Source: Thinopyrum elongatum (taxonomy: Eukaryota > Streptophyta > Magnoliopsida > Poales > Poaceae). Taken from it: a stretch of DNA of 64,000 nt. Of the stretch, positions 23,594 through 34,380 are shown one piece after another. How positions within the stretch are numbered: position 1 is the stretch's first letter; each line of letters starts with the position of its first letter. Below the pieces are notes generated by a model. That model searched no databases. It was not told the DNA's origin and saw nothing but the letters and a program-made list of their open reading frames with translations. The stretch lies in NCBI GenBank assembly GCA_011799875.1, contig CM022303.1, forward strand, positions 548,841,368-548,905,367, written 5' to 3'. The translations under genes were made by a program, and so were the position numbers.

Positions 23594-24274
23594 ATGTCCG
23601 CTGGCGGCTCGTCCACCTGCTCTTCAGCAGGCAACAACCAGATATGCGCCAAGTCGCCACCCGTACCATCCCCTGTGGGTCTCATCACACCCCCACCGGC
23701 ACACTCACCGCAGCCGGTTGCTCATCGCAACCCGCTGCCGTTGGTGTGGTGCCACTGCTGCAAATCACGCAGAGTCATCCGTCGCGTCTCAATTACAATC
23801 CTCAACCCTGGCCGAGTCTTCTACGAATGGCCGAATCATGGGGTAATAATATGTTTAAGTGTTTTTCGCCTGCTTTCAGTTGCTGATTTTTTAAATAGTT
23901 TCGCTGATGATCTTCCAATTTGATTCATGCAGAAAAGGAAAGATTCGTGTGATTTGTATTTCTAGGAAGTTGCTGATGTGGGGGAATGGAACTATGCTAA
24001 CTATTTGGTTAGCCGAGGAATCCCAATACCAACAGGTTGGGGTGTTGGACAAGTAACTGAAGGAATAACAGAAGAGGAAGATGCAGAGCAGAAGGTTAAA
24101 GATGTAGTTCATCTAAGCATGGCCAAGCAACAACTACTGAACGGCCTTGAAAGCAATGAGGAGATGAAAGAGCTTGTGAAGATAATGGGCAAAATCGTTG
24201 TGCTATGTAGGATGATTGTCTCTTTATTTGCAGTGTATGTAGCACTCGTGATGTATTCAGTGGCTATGACATGA
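23594..24274 (+). pseudogene. GRF-type zinc-finger protein gene inside CACTA
   Basis: Two exons are inferred, 23594-23842 and 23933-24274, joined by a 90-bp GT-AG intron. The first encodes a Ser/Pro-rich N-terminus and then a GRF zinc-finger start (VWCHCCKSRR, ILNPGRVFYEWP). The second gives KRKDSCDLYF, then TAG at 23963, then EVADVGEWNYANYLV, a polar stretch and a C-terminal hydrophobic segment (VVLCRMIVSLFAVYVALVMY) likely to cross a membrane. The stop falls where the family usually has Trp (a TGG to TAG change would do it), and the third zinc ligand, expected as Cys, reads Trp. The frame is otherwise open. The gene is probably a captured host gene that has decayed; read-through or use of a later start cannot be excluded. 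GRF fingers bind nucleic acid, usually single-stranded DNA. Confidence 0.72.
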
Positions 24275-24781
24275 GCACTTTGCTGAAACAAGTAATGAAT
24301 GAAACCTGTTTAGCAGGCTGGCGTAGTGTTGTGAATATTTAATGATTTCTATTAACGAAAATCGGGGGGTATCCCCTTTTGCTCATAAATAAATAAATAG
24401 CAGAGGCCCTTTTGCTAATAAATAAATAAATTAGCGGAGGCCCTATCGGGTCAACTTTGTTCCCATTCAAAGACGTCGAGCAAAATGCAGTCCAACAACA
24501 AACTATGTCATCAAATACAAGTTTCATAGCCAAATATGAGTACAACTAAACAACAATGTCATCATGTTTTAGTCGTCATACAATCACCAAACACAAATCA
24601 ACATACATAATAAGTGATATTCTCACAGCAAAATACTAAACAACAACTTCATCAGGTTTCAATTGTCATAGCAAACACAATTTCACATAGTAGATAAAAA
24701 GTCGTCTTCTCACAGGCAAATATGACAAAAGCAATCTAATCATCATCCGCAGCGGCAGCGTCAACATCTTCGCCATGTGTA
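24275..24781. other. Intergenic stretch between GRF gene and transposase
   Basis: AT-rich, with near-duplicate cccttttgct(c/a)ataaataaataaat segments at about 24376 and 24408. It probably contains both 3' ends of the convergent GRF and TNP2 genes. No gene seen. Confidence 0.5.
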
Positions 24782-27412
24782 TCAGTCTGAATCATAATTC
24801 CCCCCAGTGTCATCTTCTTCTTCATCCAAAATGTCCTCGAACGTTGGCGTCTTATTGATCAACTCTCGTATGTCCACAGCCCGACAGGCAATCTTTTCGC
24901 CAGCATCATTGACGTGATGGTTCTCAAAGATATTAGGAACATCTGTGGAATCTTCTACATCAGGAGCAGTGTAAGCATCATCTTGTTGTGCAACTTCATT
25001 AAACGAATTCCTCTGCTCAAAACTTTGCAATACTCTCCAGTCATCGCTACATGCATATGTGTCTTCCAAGAAAAAATATCTGTGTTGCTTGATTTGCCAA
25101 AATAAAAGGCTCGTCGGTCTGGTACGCCGCCTTGACATTGATGGATTTGAAATAATAATCAGCTCTGGGTTTTGCGATCCTGGAAAACAGGTTATACCAA
25201 CGACAGCACAACAGAACCACACACCGATGAACCTCGAAACTGGAGATATACTGCAATTGAACAATGTTTGTTATGTTAGCATACATTTCAGTTGTCTCTT
25301 TGCCGTACGTATCCGTGCTCATGATGGCATTGTTTTGTGTCTTCCTGCCTTCGTCGCGTGCAAGGGTGTTGTAGCGCACATCTCCAACAACGCAAGATTC
25401 ATAATGTCTTACCCGAGTATCAGGACCCATTGCTAGTGCGTAAAGGGCATCATCAACTGCCTGCCCATCCTCCCGCATCTTCTTAACCTATGGTTAAAAA
25501 ATAGACAAGCTGATCATCTTATGTACTCAATATATTAAAAAAACTGACAGTGCAATTCAAAAGCTTACATGGCTCTTGAACCATTTCGCAAATCCTGCCA
25601 TAACCAGTTTGTCAATGTTTCTTGGATTTTGCGGTAGTAATTCCTTTTTGTAGATTCTGCACAACATAGTGATCACGTCAAACATCTAAATATATAAGAA
25701 TGTGCTGCAAGTTTAGTAGATTACGATGTATAAGCTGCAGTACTTAGCACTTACTCCATATAAGGTAGAATCTCAGGACAGTTATTCAACACATACCAAA
25801 CCATTTTGTCCAAATCTTTAGGTTTGTCGTCTTGTCGACTCTTCCCTGTAACTCAAACAGAACAATCGAAAACATTGAGCTCGGGATTGTCTTCACCCAC
25901 CTCTTTGCTAAGCTGATCAGCTGTTTCAATGTATTTTGAGCAGAATGTCAATGCTTCTGTAGCAATGTAGGCCTCTGCAATGGAACCCTCAGGTCTAGCT
26001 CTGTTCCTAACATAGCCCTTGAAAGTGCCTAGCCACCTTTCAATAGGGTACATCCAGCCATACTGTAATGGACCTCTAAGTAGTGCCTCATCAGGTAGAT
26101 GAATAGCCAAATGCACCATCACATCAAAGAAGGCTGGAGGATATATCTTCTCAAGGTCGCATAGGATAGTTGGTATCTTGTCTCTAAGACGCTCCAAAGC
26201 ATCTATCTTGATATTTCTACTGCAGAGTTCCCTGAAGAATTGTCCCAACTCTGCAACTGCTCTATATAAGTCAGGGCGGCCAAATCCTCTAAGGATAACA
26301 GGTAAAACCCTTTGAAGTAGGACATGGCAATCATGAGTTTTCAACCCTTGTACCTTGTTTCCATCTGCACTGACTCTCCTTTCAGTGTTGGAAGCAAATC
26401 CATGTGGGAATCTCACATGTGACAGGACCTTGCAGAATTCTTTTCTTTTTACCTTGTCCAAGACGTACACAGCTGGTGCCATATCCCGTGATGCACCATC
26501 ATCGTCCACCTGCAAATCCCTTCTGATACCCAGGTGTGTCAAATCAATCCTAGATTTTAAGGTATCTTTCGTCTTGCCTTCAATATTAAGAAGTGTGCCG
26601 ATAATGCTCTCACATATATTTTTCTCGATGTGCATCACATCAAGATTATGCCGCAGATCCAAATCTTTCCAATACTCCAAGTCCCACAAAGTGGACCTGC
26701 GGGTAAACAATAATCTCTCTTTTGCCTTGCCACGCTTCCTTTTCCCGCTACCATTATCAGGATGGTTTCCTGGTGTAATATGCCTGACCTTCTCTAATTC
26801 CACTTGCAACTCATCGCCGGTGAGCCTCTTTGGCGCATCACGGTTTTCATGCTTTGCATTGAACACATGTCTTCGGTATTTTGTAGGACATGGCTTGTCC
26901 TTGGCAAGGAAACGGCGGTGTCCAATGTAACAGATCTTGCTAAGTATTGCGTATGACAGCGGATTCTTGTCACAGCGAACACATGCATTGTAACCATGTG
27001 GTGTTCGCCCTGACATAGTGCCCAAAGCCGGATAATCATGGATGCACCAAATTATAACAACACGCAGAAAGAAATCAGCTGGTGGGCTGCTATATAGGTC
27101 TCGAGTGAGAACACCCCTCCATAGCTGTTGAAGTTCCTCCACAAGAGGCTCCATGAATAAATCAAAATCCTTTCTAGGACTTTTTGGACCTGGGATGAGC
27201 AAGGCCATCATGTAGTTTGATTCTTTGGTGCAGAAATTTGGTGGCATGTTGTAAGGGATAACAAGCACTGGCCACATGCTATATGTGGCGCTCTGGTGGC
27301 CAAATGGGTTAAATCCATCTGTAGCTAAGCCAAGTCTAATGTTTCTTGGGTCAGCAGCAAACTTTTTGTGTTTCTGATTGAAGCTTTTCCAGTCACTACC
27401 ATGAGATAGCAC
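24782..27412 (-). pseudogene. TNP2-type CACTA transposase
   Basis: Read on the minus strand. The large exon (27412-25755) has the Transposase_21 core, starting close to FAADPRNIRLGLATDGFNPF, followed by DLFMEPLVEELQQLW and a DUF4218-like part (HLAIHLPDEALLRGPLQYGW, ERWLGTFKGYVRNRARPEG). Two GT-AG introns and two further exons lead into a DUF4216-like C-terminus (RIAKPRADYYFKS) and an acidic tail. Lesions: a TGA at 25853-25855, a one-base shift in a T-run near 25085, and loss of the whole N-terminal part, since similarity stops at 27412. In life it would cut and join the element ends as a nuclear DDE-type transposase. It cannot be functional as read. Confidence 0.88.
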
Positions 27413-27474
27413 GTGTCAGTGAGGGTGCGTTTGGTTCGATCACATGCGGTAGCACGTGTCAGTGAGGGTGCGTT
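27408..27474. repeat. Tandem duplication at the transposase break
   Basis: A 24-bp block (starting agcacgtgtcagtgaggg) occurs at 27408-27431 and 27451-27474, 43 bp apart. The first copy abuts the point where transposase coding similarity ends. Confidence 0.75.
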
Positions 27475-29598
27475 CCCTTGGTTGGGTTTGCGGTGTGCAG
27501 GAGCGACTGTGAGAGGGTGCGGTGCGACCGCGACAGCCGTGCACAAGTGTACCTCCTTTTCATTTTGAAAGACTTTAGGCAAGCTTGGCAAAAATGTGTG
27601 GCAAAGTATGGCAATGCAAGGCCTAGACCCAAACAGGATACAAGTATGTACGTACTACTTGTGTTAAAAAAGAAAGGCAGGGTTTTCCTTCGCGGGATTG
27701 ATCGATACAAATCCTCGTTTGACGTGTCAATTAATGCGTATTTTTCTCTCCAACGCCCAAAGAGCTAACCATCTCACTCCTCATTGCTTGATTAATGCAG
27801 CACCATGCAAACCAACCTTCTCACTTCCGCATGCATGCAAGGGTATATTAATGTCCTTGGTTGCTAGTACGAGTCAAACCCCATCAATTTTGCCTCGATT
27901 AGTGTTAGTGGCCTTCTGCAAATTGTAATTTTGATACTGGCCTTGTATACAAAAAAAATGGAGGTAGTAACTATTTGACTTCCTTCCCCATTGCGGTGAC
28001 ATCGACGATATCTCGAACGTTGTGGCTTTGGCGAAGTGCGTTCGACGGAGCACACCATTGAGGGAGACCACGGTAAGTCGTTCACAAGTGCTGCCTGCAA
28101 GCCGAGACAACCGCCTTCTTTGCATCCAGGAAGTCCGTTGAACCAAAGGAGGTGTAAATGTACTAGTACTACATAATAGCGTCGTCCGTCCAGCTTAGTG
28201 CGGTAAGGTGGTTTCTCGAAGAAGACGATGGAGAAGCGGAGTCAGCGACGAGTGAAATGATGGTTGCTTCATCCGTGCTTTGTGATTTGATGCCTCACTG
28301 CTTTGTGATTTGTGATAGAAGGGACAGGGGTGTAGACTCTGTGCTCTATACTGTACATGCGTCCAAGCACGGGAGAAAGAGGAAAGAGGTTGCATTTTTC
28401 TATTCCTTCAATCAATCAATTAGGGAGCTTTGGTTCCATCTTTTTGGCTTTGGCAGCACCCTCCACAATGGTTCCCATCGATGCCAAAAGCTATTTTCAC
28501 ATTTGGCTACACATTGTGGATGCCCTTAACCGTAACACTTGGTTTTGCTCCTATGTGCTATCTATACAAATCTCGATTATATTGATCTAAAAAATTATAG
28601 TATCAAGATTAGTAAAAAGGAGGTGATTTTGTCGCGTGGAAGGCGGGGGAGGTTTCTTATTTTTAGAGGACGTTGGCCTTGTGGTTTGCTAACATGCGGT
28701 CTCACGTGTCAGTGCTTTACCAAGCCGATCTGCGTCCCACATGAGGCAGAACAACGGCAGAAGCAACACATGGTTAACTTGAAAAAGATGAGGGAGAGGC
28801 GGATTCAGAAACGAGTGAAATGATGGTTGCTTCGTCCCTCCAACTTCTTTTTTTAGCATTACTTCATCCCTCCAACTTAACTGTGGGAAAGGTGCAGCTT
28901 TGTGATTTGACGCCTCATTGCTCATTACTACGCCGGCGCCATGACTGGGGTGCTTCACCCCTGCTGCTCTGCACTGTTATTTCGGTATGGCACGTGGACC
29001 CGGTTGTTTGATGTCCCACATGTCGGCGAAAGGGACTAGAACATTTATGAAAGCGAGCGCTCCACTCTTACGACGGAGGAGTACACGACACGGCGGCCCA
29101 GTGAACTGTTACTTGTACTGTAGTACTACTATAGTTTTGCTGTTTCGCACGGTCCATCGATACAAACCCGATTAAACAGGCAAGGGCGGGATTTTTCCCG
29201 CGTGGTAGATGATACTAGCCATACATTTCAAAGGCAATTTTAATTTATGCAAACTGAATAATTAAGTAACAATATGAGATCTAGTAAAACTAAAAACACA
29301 TATGATTTATTGTGTTAGAGTGTAGTAGTAGTGCTGTATTGCATAGTTGTTAGATGTAACATGCGAGAACGTGTAGAGATATATTTTTGGAGGGCCTACA
29401 GAGAGAAATTGGGCATAAAGTGGATTCAAATATTTGTATTCATCTTCATAGCATTTGTAACTCATATCTATAGTTTGTACAGTAGACGTGAATGCTTGTT
29501 CGCTCCTACGAAACCAGTACAGCAATAATGGGGTGGCGTGCGCCAATTTAGGCACTGGCACGTTGGCCTACTTGGCTCCACAGAGAGAGCGAGAGAAG
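27475..29598. other. Non-coding CACTA interior with a diverged duplication
   Basis: No gene supported. Sequence around 28240-28360 (acgagtgaaatgatggttgc, tttgtgatttgatgcctca) recurs diverged at 28811-28985. Related gggttttcc/cgcggg/gatacaaat modules appear near 27680 and 29155. This looks like old local duplication. Confidence 0.5.
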
Positions 29599-30513
29599 AG
29601 ATAAATACACTGGCGGTCAGTGTATTTCAAGCGAAAAGCGTAATACGGTCACCGGACTTCAGAATACGTTCATTACGGTCACTATATACGTTTTGCGGTG
29701 ATTATACGGTCACTTGCTCACCGTCCAGCATCGGATTGCACTCTGTTGACCGGCCAAATAGTCTGCGTGGCACTATGTTGACTGGTTAAATTGACCATGC
29801 TCCTTGTGGGTCCCACTTGTCAGTTCGCATAGGAAAAAGGTAAGATAAACACAAATTTACACAGGCGCGACAAGACTCCAACCCGTGCGCGGGAACCACC
29901 TGGTTGTGTATGTGTCTGTCTGGGCCTGATGTGTGCGCATGCACATGTAGGTTGAGAACTTGAGCGTGAGCGTGTGTGTTGGTCGTGTGGTGTGTGCATG
30001 CATGCGTGCGTGTGTGCGTGTGAGTGTTGCATGCGTGCGTGGCTACGTGTGTACGTGTGAGTGTTGCGTGCGTGCGTGGCTGCGTGTGTACGTGTGAGTG
30101 TTGCGTGCATGCAGTTCATGTGCATGCGTACGCGTGTGTATAATCACCACACCAGCTCCTGTGTGTTAAAGCAGACGGCTCAGCATACCAATACAAGGCC
30201 ACCTTGTCCGCTGTGCCCGCGGTCATGACTTTGAACCACCGTCCAATATTTTTTATCGTTTGTTTTCATTCTTATACACGCCGACATGTGGGCCCAATGG
30301 TAGTGAGATAATGTGATGCAACACTAGAGGTGCCACGTGGAGCGTCTAACTGGTCAACTAGTCGTGTCTTGAGCAAATACAGAGCTGTACGGTGAGCCCG
30401 TGACTGTATAATAACCACAGAACGTAAATGGTGACCGTAATGAGTAGATTCTGAAGTCCAATGTACGTATCATGCTTTCGCTTCAAATACAATGATCGTC
30501 ACTGTATATATCA
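29599..30513. mobile_element. Mutator-like element with long TIRs, inside CACTA
   Basis: The left arm from about 29600 (ataaatacactggcggtcag, gtatttcaagcgaaa, ggacttcagaat, cattacggtcac, gctcaccgt) is mirrored by the reverse complement of the right arm ending at about 30513. The arms stay alignable for about 200 bp, with mismatches. Flanks are cgagagaag (29590-29598) and cgagagaaa (30514-30522), a 9-bp duplication with one mismatch, which fits the Mutator superfamily. No transposase is inside. Confidence 0.72.
30017..30127. repeat. 37-bp minisatellite, three copies
   Basis: Units beginning cgtgtgagtgttgc start at 30017, 30054 and 30091, exactly 37 bp apart. The array lies in a wider GT/GC-alternating stretch (29930-30140) in the loop of the Mutator-like element. 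Confidence 0.85.
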
Positions 30514-32930
30514 CGAGAGAAAGATGAAACATACGTGAATGTGCTGGGGGCATACTTTTAGAGGACCTGGAGATAGTTTGTGTGCATACGTGAAAGGGGC
30601 GTAGAGGGGTGTATGCGATGGAGAGAGAGATGCTCTTCGTTTCTCTTTATTATGACTAACTTTATATAGAGTATAAAAATATAAAAATTCACAGTGCGGA
30701 ATAAATATCATTGGGTGCACCATGCAATGCAAATTAACGTTCATACTCCTCCATATAACTTTGTAATGTTGTATATATGTAGAAATTCTAAAATAATTTT
30801 TTGGCCACACTTTGTGTGGTTTTATTCAAAAGGAATGTTGTATGCGAAATAAACGTGAAGAGAGGGCTTTTTAGATCAATGAGGTACGTGATGTAACATG
30901 TGTGAATGTGTAGTTGACGTATTTGGCAGGGCCTAGAGAGGGTATGTGTATGTATTACGTATTCGAGAGAGGCATGGATAGAGGGGCCGGCACGGGGGGG
31001 GGGGGGGAGGGGGGAGGGGGATGGGGGGGAGGGGCGACGTGGGAGAGATAGCACGAGAAATGAGAGAGGTCTAGAGAGAGAGACGAATAGGATGTCACGG
31101 CGAGAGATGCCCTTGAGTGTGTATATGCAAGGGGGAGGGCATAGAGGCACGAGGAGAAAATATTTTGTATGGTGTTTGTGTGGTATGTGTGGGTGTGAGA
31201 AGATAACGAGACCTAGGGGCAGAGGGTGTGTCACCGCGTGAGGTCCGGTGGGCCGAGGTGAGGCCCTTGGTTCAGTTCCGTCCTGCGCCACATTGGTCGG
31301 CCCGTGACACATTCAGGGAGACCCATGGAGGACTAGTCGTACAAGACAAAGATACCAGAGTCGTGAAGGACTCTGTGTCCACTGACAAAGCCTGTTAGGA
31401 TTTGTAACCCTAGGTCCTCGGACGAAGGTAACCCCTTATCTCTGATATTACCATTCATCCAACCTAACTTTAAGGGGCATCCTACAGAATGCTCTGCTAG
31501 AATCATACTCGTCAATTAGGAAGAGAGGTGGAGACAATGCGTGCGAGACAGGCCTAAAGATAATGTGCGTGCGGGAGACACGTAGGCAGGTCTATGTATA
31601 TAGAAAGGGTCGATGGGGATTGTGCGTGTGTATGTGTGTGAGAGGAAGAGTGCTTGTGATAAAGGTTAGTGAAAACAGTCGTAAATGGTTGCGAGAGGGG
31701 GGAGGGTGATATCGAGAGCATGTCTGCGAGAAAGACACCTCGGGAGAGAGTGTGTGAGCATGTGTGAGAGACCACCGATGGATATACACCGTGTGCGTGT
31801 ATGTGTGAGAGAGAAAGTCAGCGCGTGTGTGAGGAGGGGCCTATGAAGAGTGAAACTACACGTAAAAGACTGATGTACCCATTGATTAAAAATATAAATT
31901 GTATCCAAATATTAGGATGGGATCATGATATTTGCAATTCGTGTAAGGAACAGTCATTGATCCATCAGACATCTATATTCTATCGAATTTGAGCATGTCT
32001 ATGCTATTATTCGACATAATTGATCCACAGAGTCAGTATTTTGAACTCCAGACAATGCATTGTTTTAGCAATTCGAATATAAACGTGAGTATAGTTCATG
32101 TTGTGTGTGTAAAGCACATTATACATACAAAAGTTACACAATGAACATTATAAATAGCTAGCTATGAACTAGCATACATTTGAATTCAACTTAAGGTGGT
32201 TTAAAAAATTCGAATTCAACATGAAGTCCATTCAATTATTTGAATTCGAGATCATGGAATTTATAAATCATACCTAAATTATGGGGGCACCAATCTTTGC
32301 TCTGCTTTTGTACATAATAGCATATATAGTCATGTACAAAATAGATTCAAATTTACCTCCTCCATTCCAAAATAATCATAGTTATAGGATTTTCAAGTGT
32401 CAAAATTTCAAAAAGAAGCACATAATTTAATGAGGTTTTCAAACATACAAGGTCAAATTTAACGTTGTCTATTTAGGTCAATCCTCAAAGTTCAAGAGTA
32501 CTCTAAACGTGAATGCTTCTATTTCAAAATTTCGAACGAAGCGCCAAAAGAGCCTCTACTCGCCCGAAACCGCGTGAGACCAATGTTTGGTAGAACGAAA
32601 TTACTTTTCTAACTCCGACCCGTGAAGCCTACCGGCCCGATGTCTATAGGTCTAAACCGGGGTAGGTTTATAAGTTCATCTAGACGCCAAGCAACCGCCT
32701 CCGAAAAACATCCATACACCGTGGCCGCCTAAACACACATTCGCTCGGCCGAAATAGCTCCCGCCCACTATTTGGGACACCTGGGATTACCATCCTACCC
32801 CTGACCCGCAGTAGGTTCAAAATTTAAGAGGGGGGCAAAGTTTGTACTTTCCCCAAATTTCAAACAAGCGCGTCCCATCTGTTCAAAAAAAAAAACAAGC
32901 GCGTCCCAGACCGAAACATGGTTCCCCCTT
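30514..32930. other. Purine- and GT-rich non-coding CACTA interior
   Basis: No gene supported. It includes a G-rich run at 30994-31034, GA/GT-rich low-complexity DNA to about 31830, and an AT-rich segment with repeated aattcgaattc/atttgaattcg motifs (32170-32250). A stretch near 31390 (ctgttaggatttgtaaccctagg) resembles an LTR start but has no partner here. Confidence 0.45.
30994..31034 (+). repeat. G-run, possible G-quadruplex
   Basis: Fourteen consecutive G followed by further G4-G6 runs separated by A or T. It satisfies the usual G4 pattern many times over. Confidence 0.6.
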
Positions 32931-33540
32931 AGCTCCCCCCGCCTCCCGCCCCCCGTCTGATTCCCCATTCGTACTCCATGGGCGCCAAAACTACCTCTCC
33001 ACCAGCCACGAAACCCCGGCGTCCTCCGTTCGCCACCCCATCCCACCCATCAACCGCCGCCCTCCTCCATCACGCCGGAGCCGATACGCCGACGTTGTCG
33101 TCCACCGCAACTGCAACCGCAACCACAACGCCCTCCACGGCTAGTAGTTGAAGCCGAGGCCGAGCTGCCTCCCGGACGCCGATGTGCACCGTACCCGAGC
33201 CAGTTCAACCACGTCGTCCTGCGCCTCACCGCTGCCGCTCCAACATCGCCACCGTCCACCGCACCGGAGCTGTTCCCGCTACGCCATCCTTCGCCGCCTC
33301 GGATCTGCTTCCCCTCCGCCGACAGACGGCCACCACAACACAGTCAACAATTTGGCCATGGGTTCGTCCAAGGCACCACCCTCCTCCAAAACATCGGTTC
33401 CCCCGGTAAAAAGAAGAACATCACCGCGATATCAGGAGGACACAACACTAGCAACCGGATGTGGTACTCCTCTTCCCTTATTCGTGCAAATCTTACGTGT
33501 CTGCTTGCACGGTATTCATCCCACAGAAGACACTAGTTGA
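32931..33540 (+). other. GC-rich, possibly 5' exon region of the second CACTA gene
   Basis: A GC-rich island with Pro/Ser/Thr/Arg-rich open frames (for example from 33358, MGSSKAPPSSKTSVPPVKRR). It lies upstream of the exon-cassette array on the same strand and could hold the first exon(s) of the Transposase_24-type gene. No domain is recognised, and composition alone can produce such frames. Confidence 0.35.
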
Positions 33541-33693
33541 CCACTTCTTCCTACACCTTCTTCCTGATACTAGATGTTCCTAGTAACTCGCGACGCACAA
33601 GGTTTCTCCTCATATACTATTTCACCTTAGCTAGAGGTCCGTCGCCCCCTGGATTTCAATTCCTGGTCAGTTGATTCCCAATCAAAGGAAGCA

Positions 33694-33737
33694 TTCCCCG
33701 GCGTAATAGGCGCTAGTCCGCCTATTACGCCGGGGAA
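33694..33737. repeat. Perfect 19-bp inverted repeat, 6-nt loop
   Basis: Arms 33694-33712 (ttccccggcgtaataggcg) and 33719-33737 are exact reverse complements separated by ctagtc. No helitron end, T-run or transposon boundary is apparent next to it. Confidence 0.85.
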
Positions 33738-34380
33738 GCAGTGCCTCGGTGTTTATCTTAGGGGTGTGTGGGGCCTAGGAGCTGCTGGCGCCCGATCTGG
33801 AGGTCGACCGAGCTTAAAGGGATGGCCGGGGGGCGCTGCCAAGCACGGCGGTGGTGTGAGGTCGAGGGGAGGGCGGGGCGGCGGAGGTAGGGGTCTGGCC
33901 CGGTGGTCGCTGACGGTTCGAGAAAGATCATCAACAGTGATTGGCGGGAGGTAGACGAAGTCCATCTGCCCTTTCCTTGTAGATCGGACGGTTCATAAAA
34001 AAATCGACTGACCTATTTATTTTCAGTCGACTGTTATTTTGATAGGACCACATGTGGTGGTGTGCTGGAGGAGTACTTGCATTTCCCAGCCATCCCTGTG
34101 CTCATATATTACAAAATCATACGGAGTAGAATCTAATTTTGTTTGCCATGCAATGTTGTAGAGCTATCATATGTCTCTTGTCATTTATTTTTCAGCCACC
34201 TGCTATCTGCTACTTTTACAGTGCACTAGTTCTACACACACTTCACCCATACTCTCACTATTGTTTTTTTATGCATGGGTATTTCAGACTCTGCCAAACT
34301 GTTGACAGAAGCATGAAATAAAAGAGAGAAGTCGCTCCTGCTTTCTTCGTTGGCAGGCAAGACACGTCTCGGCACTTTAA

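Noticed and set aside
26355..26930. 191-codon plus-strand frame
   Set aside because: Exact antisense shadow of the TNP2 transposase exon.
29820..30125. His/Thr/Ala-rich minus-strand frame
   Set aside because: It is a translation of the GT/GC-alternating minisatellite.
30017..30127. Regular 37-bp repeats as a CRISPR-like array
   Set aside because: The copies are contiguous with no spacers, in a plant transposon.
32350..32420. ctcctccattccaaaataatcat as a Stowaway MITE
   Set aside because: The left end resembles one, but no inverse partner or TA duplication was found downstream.
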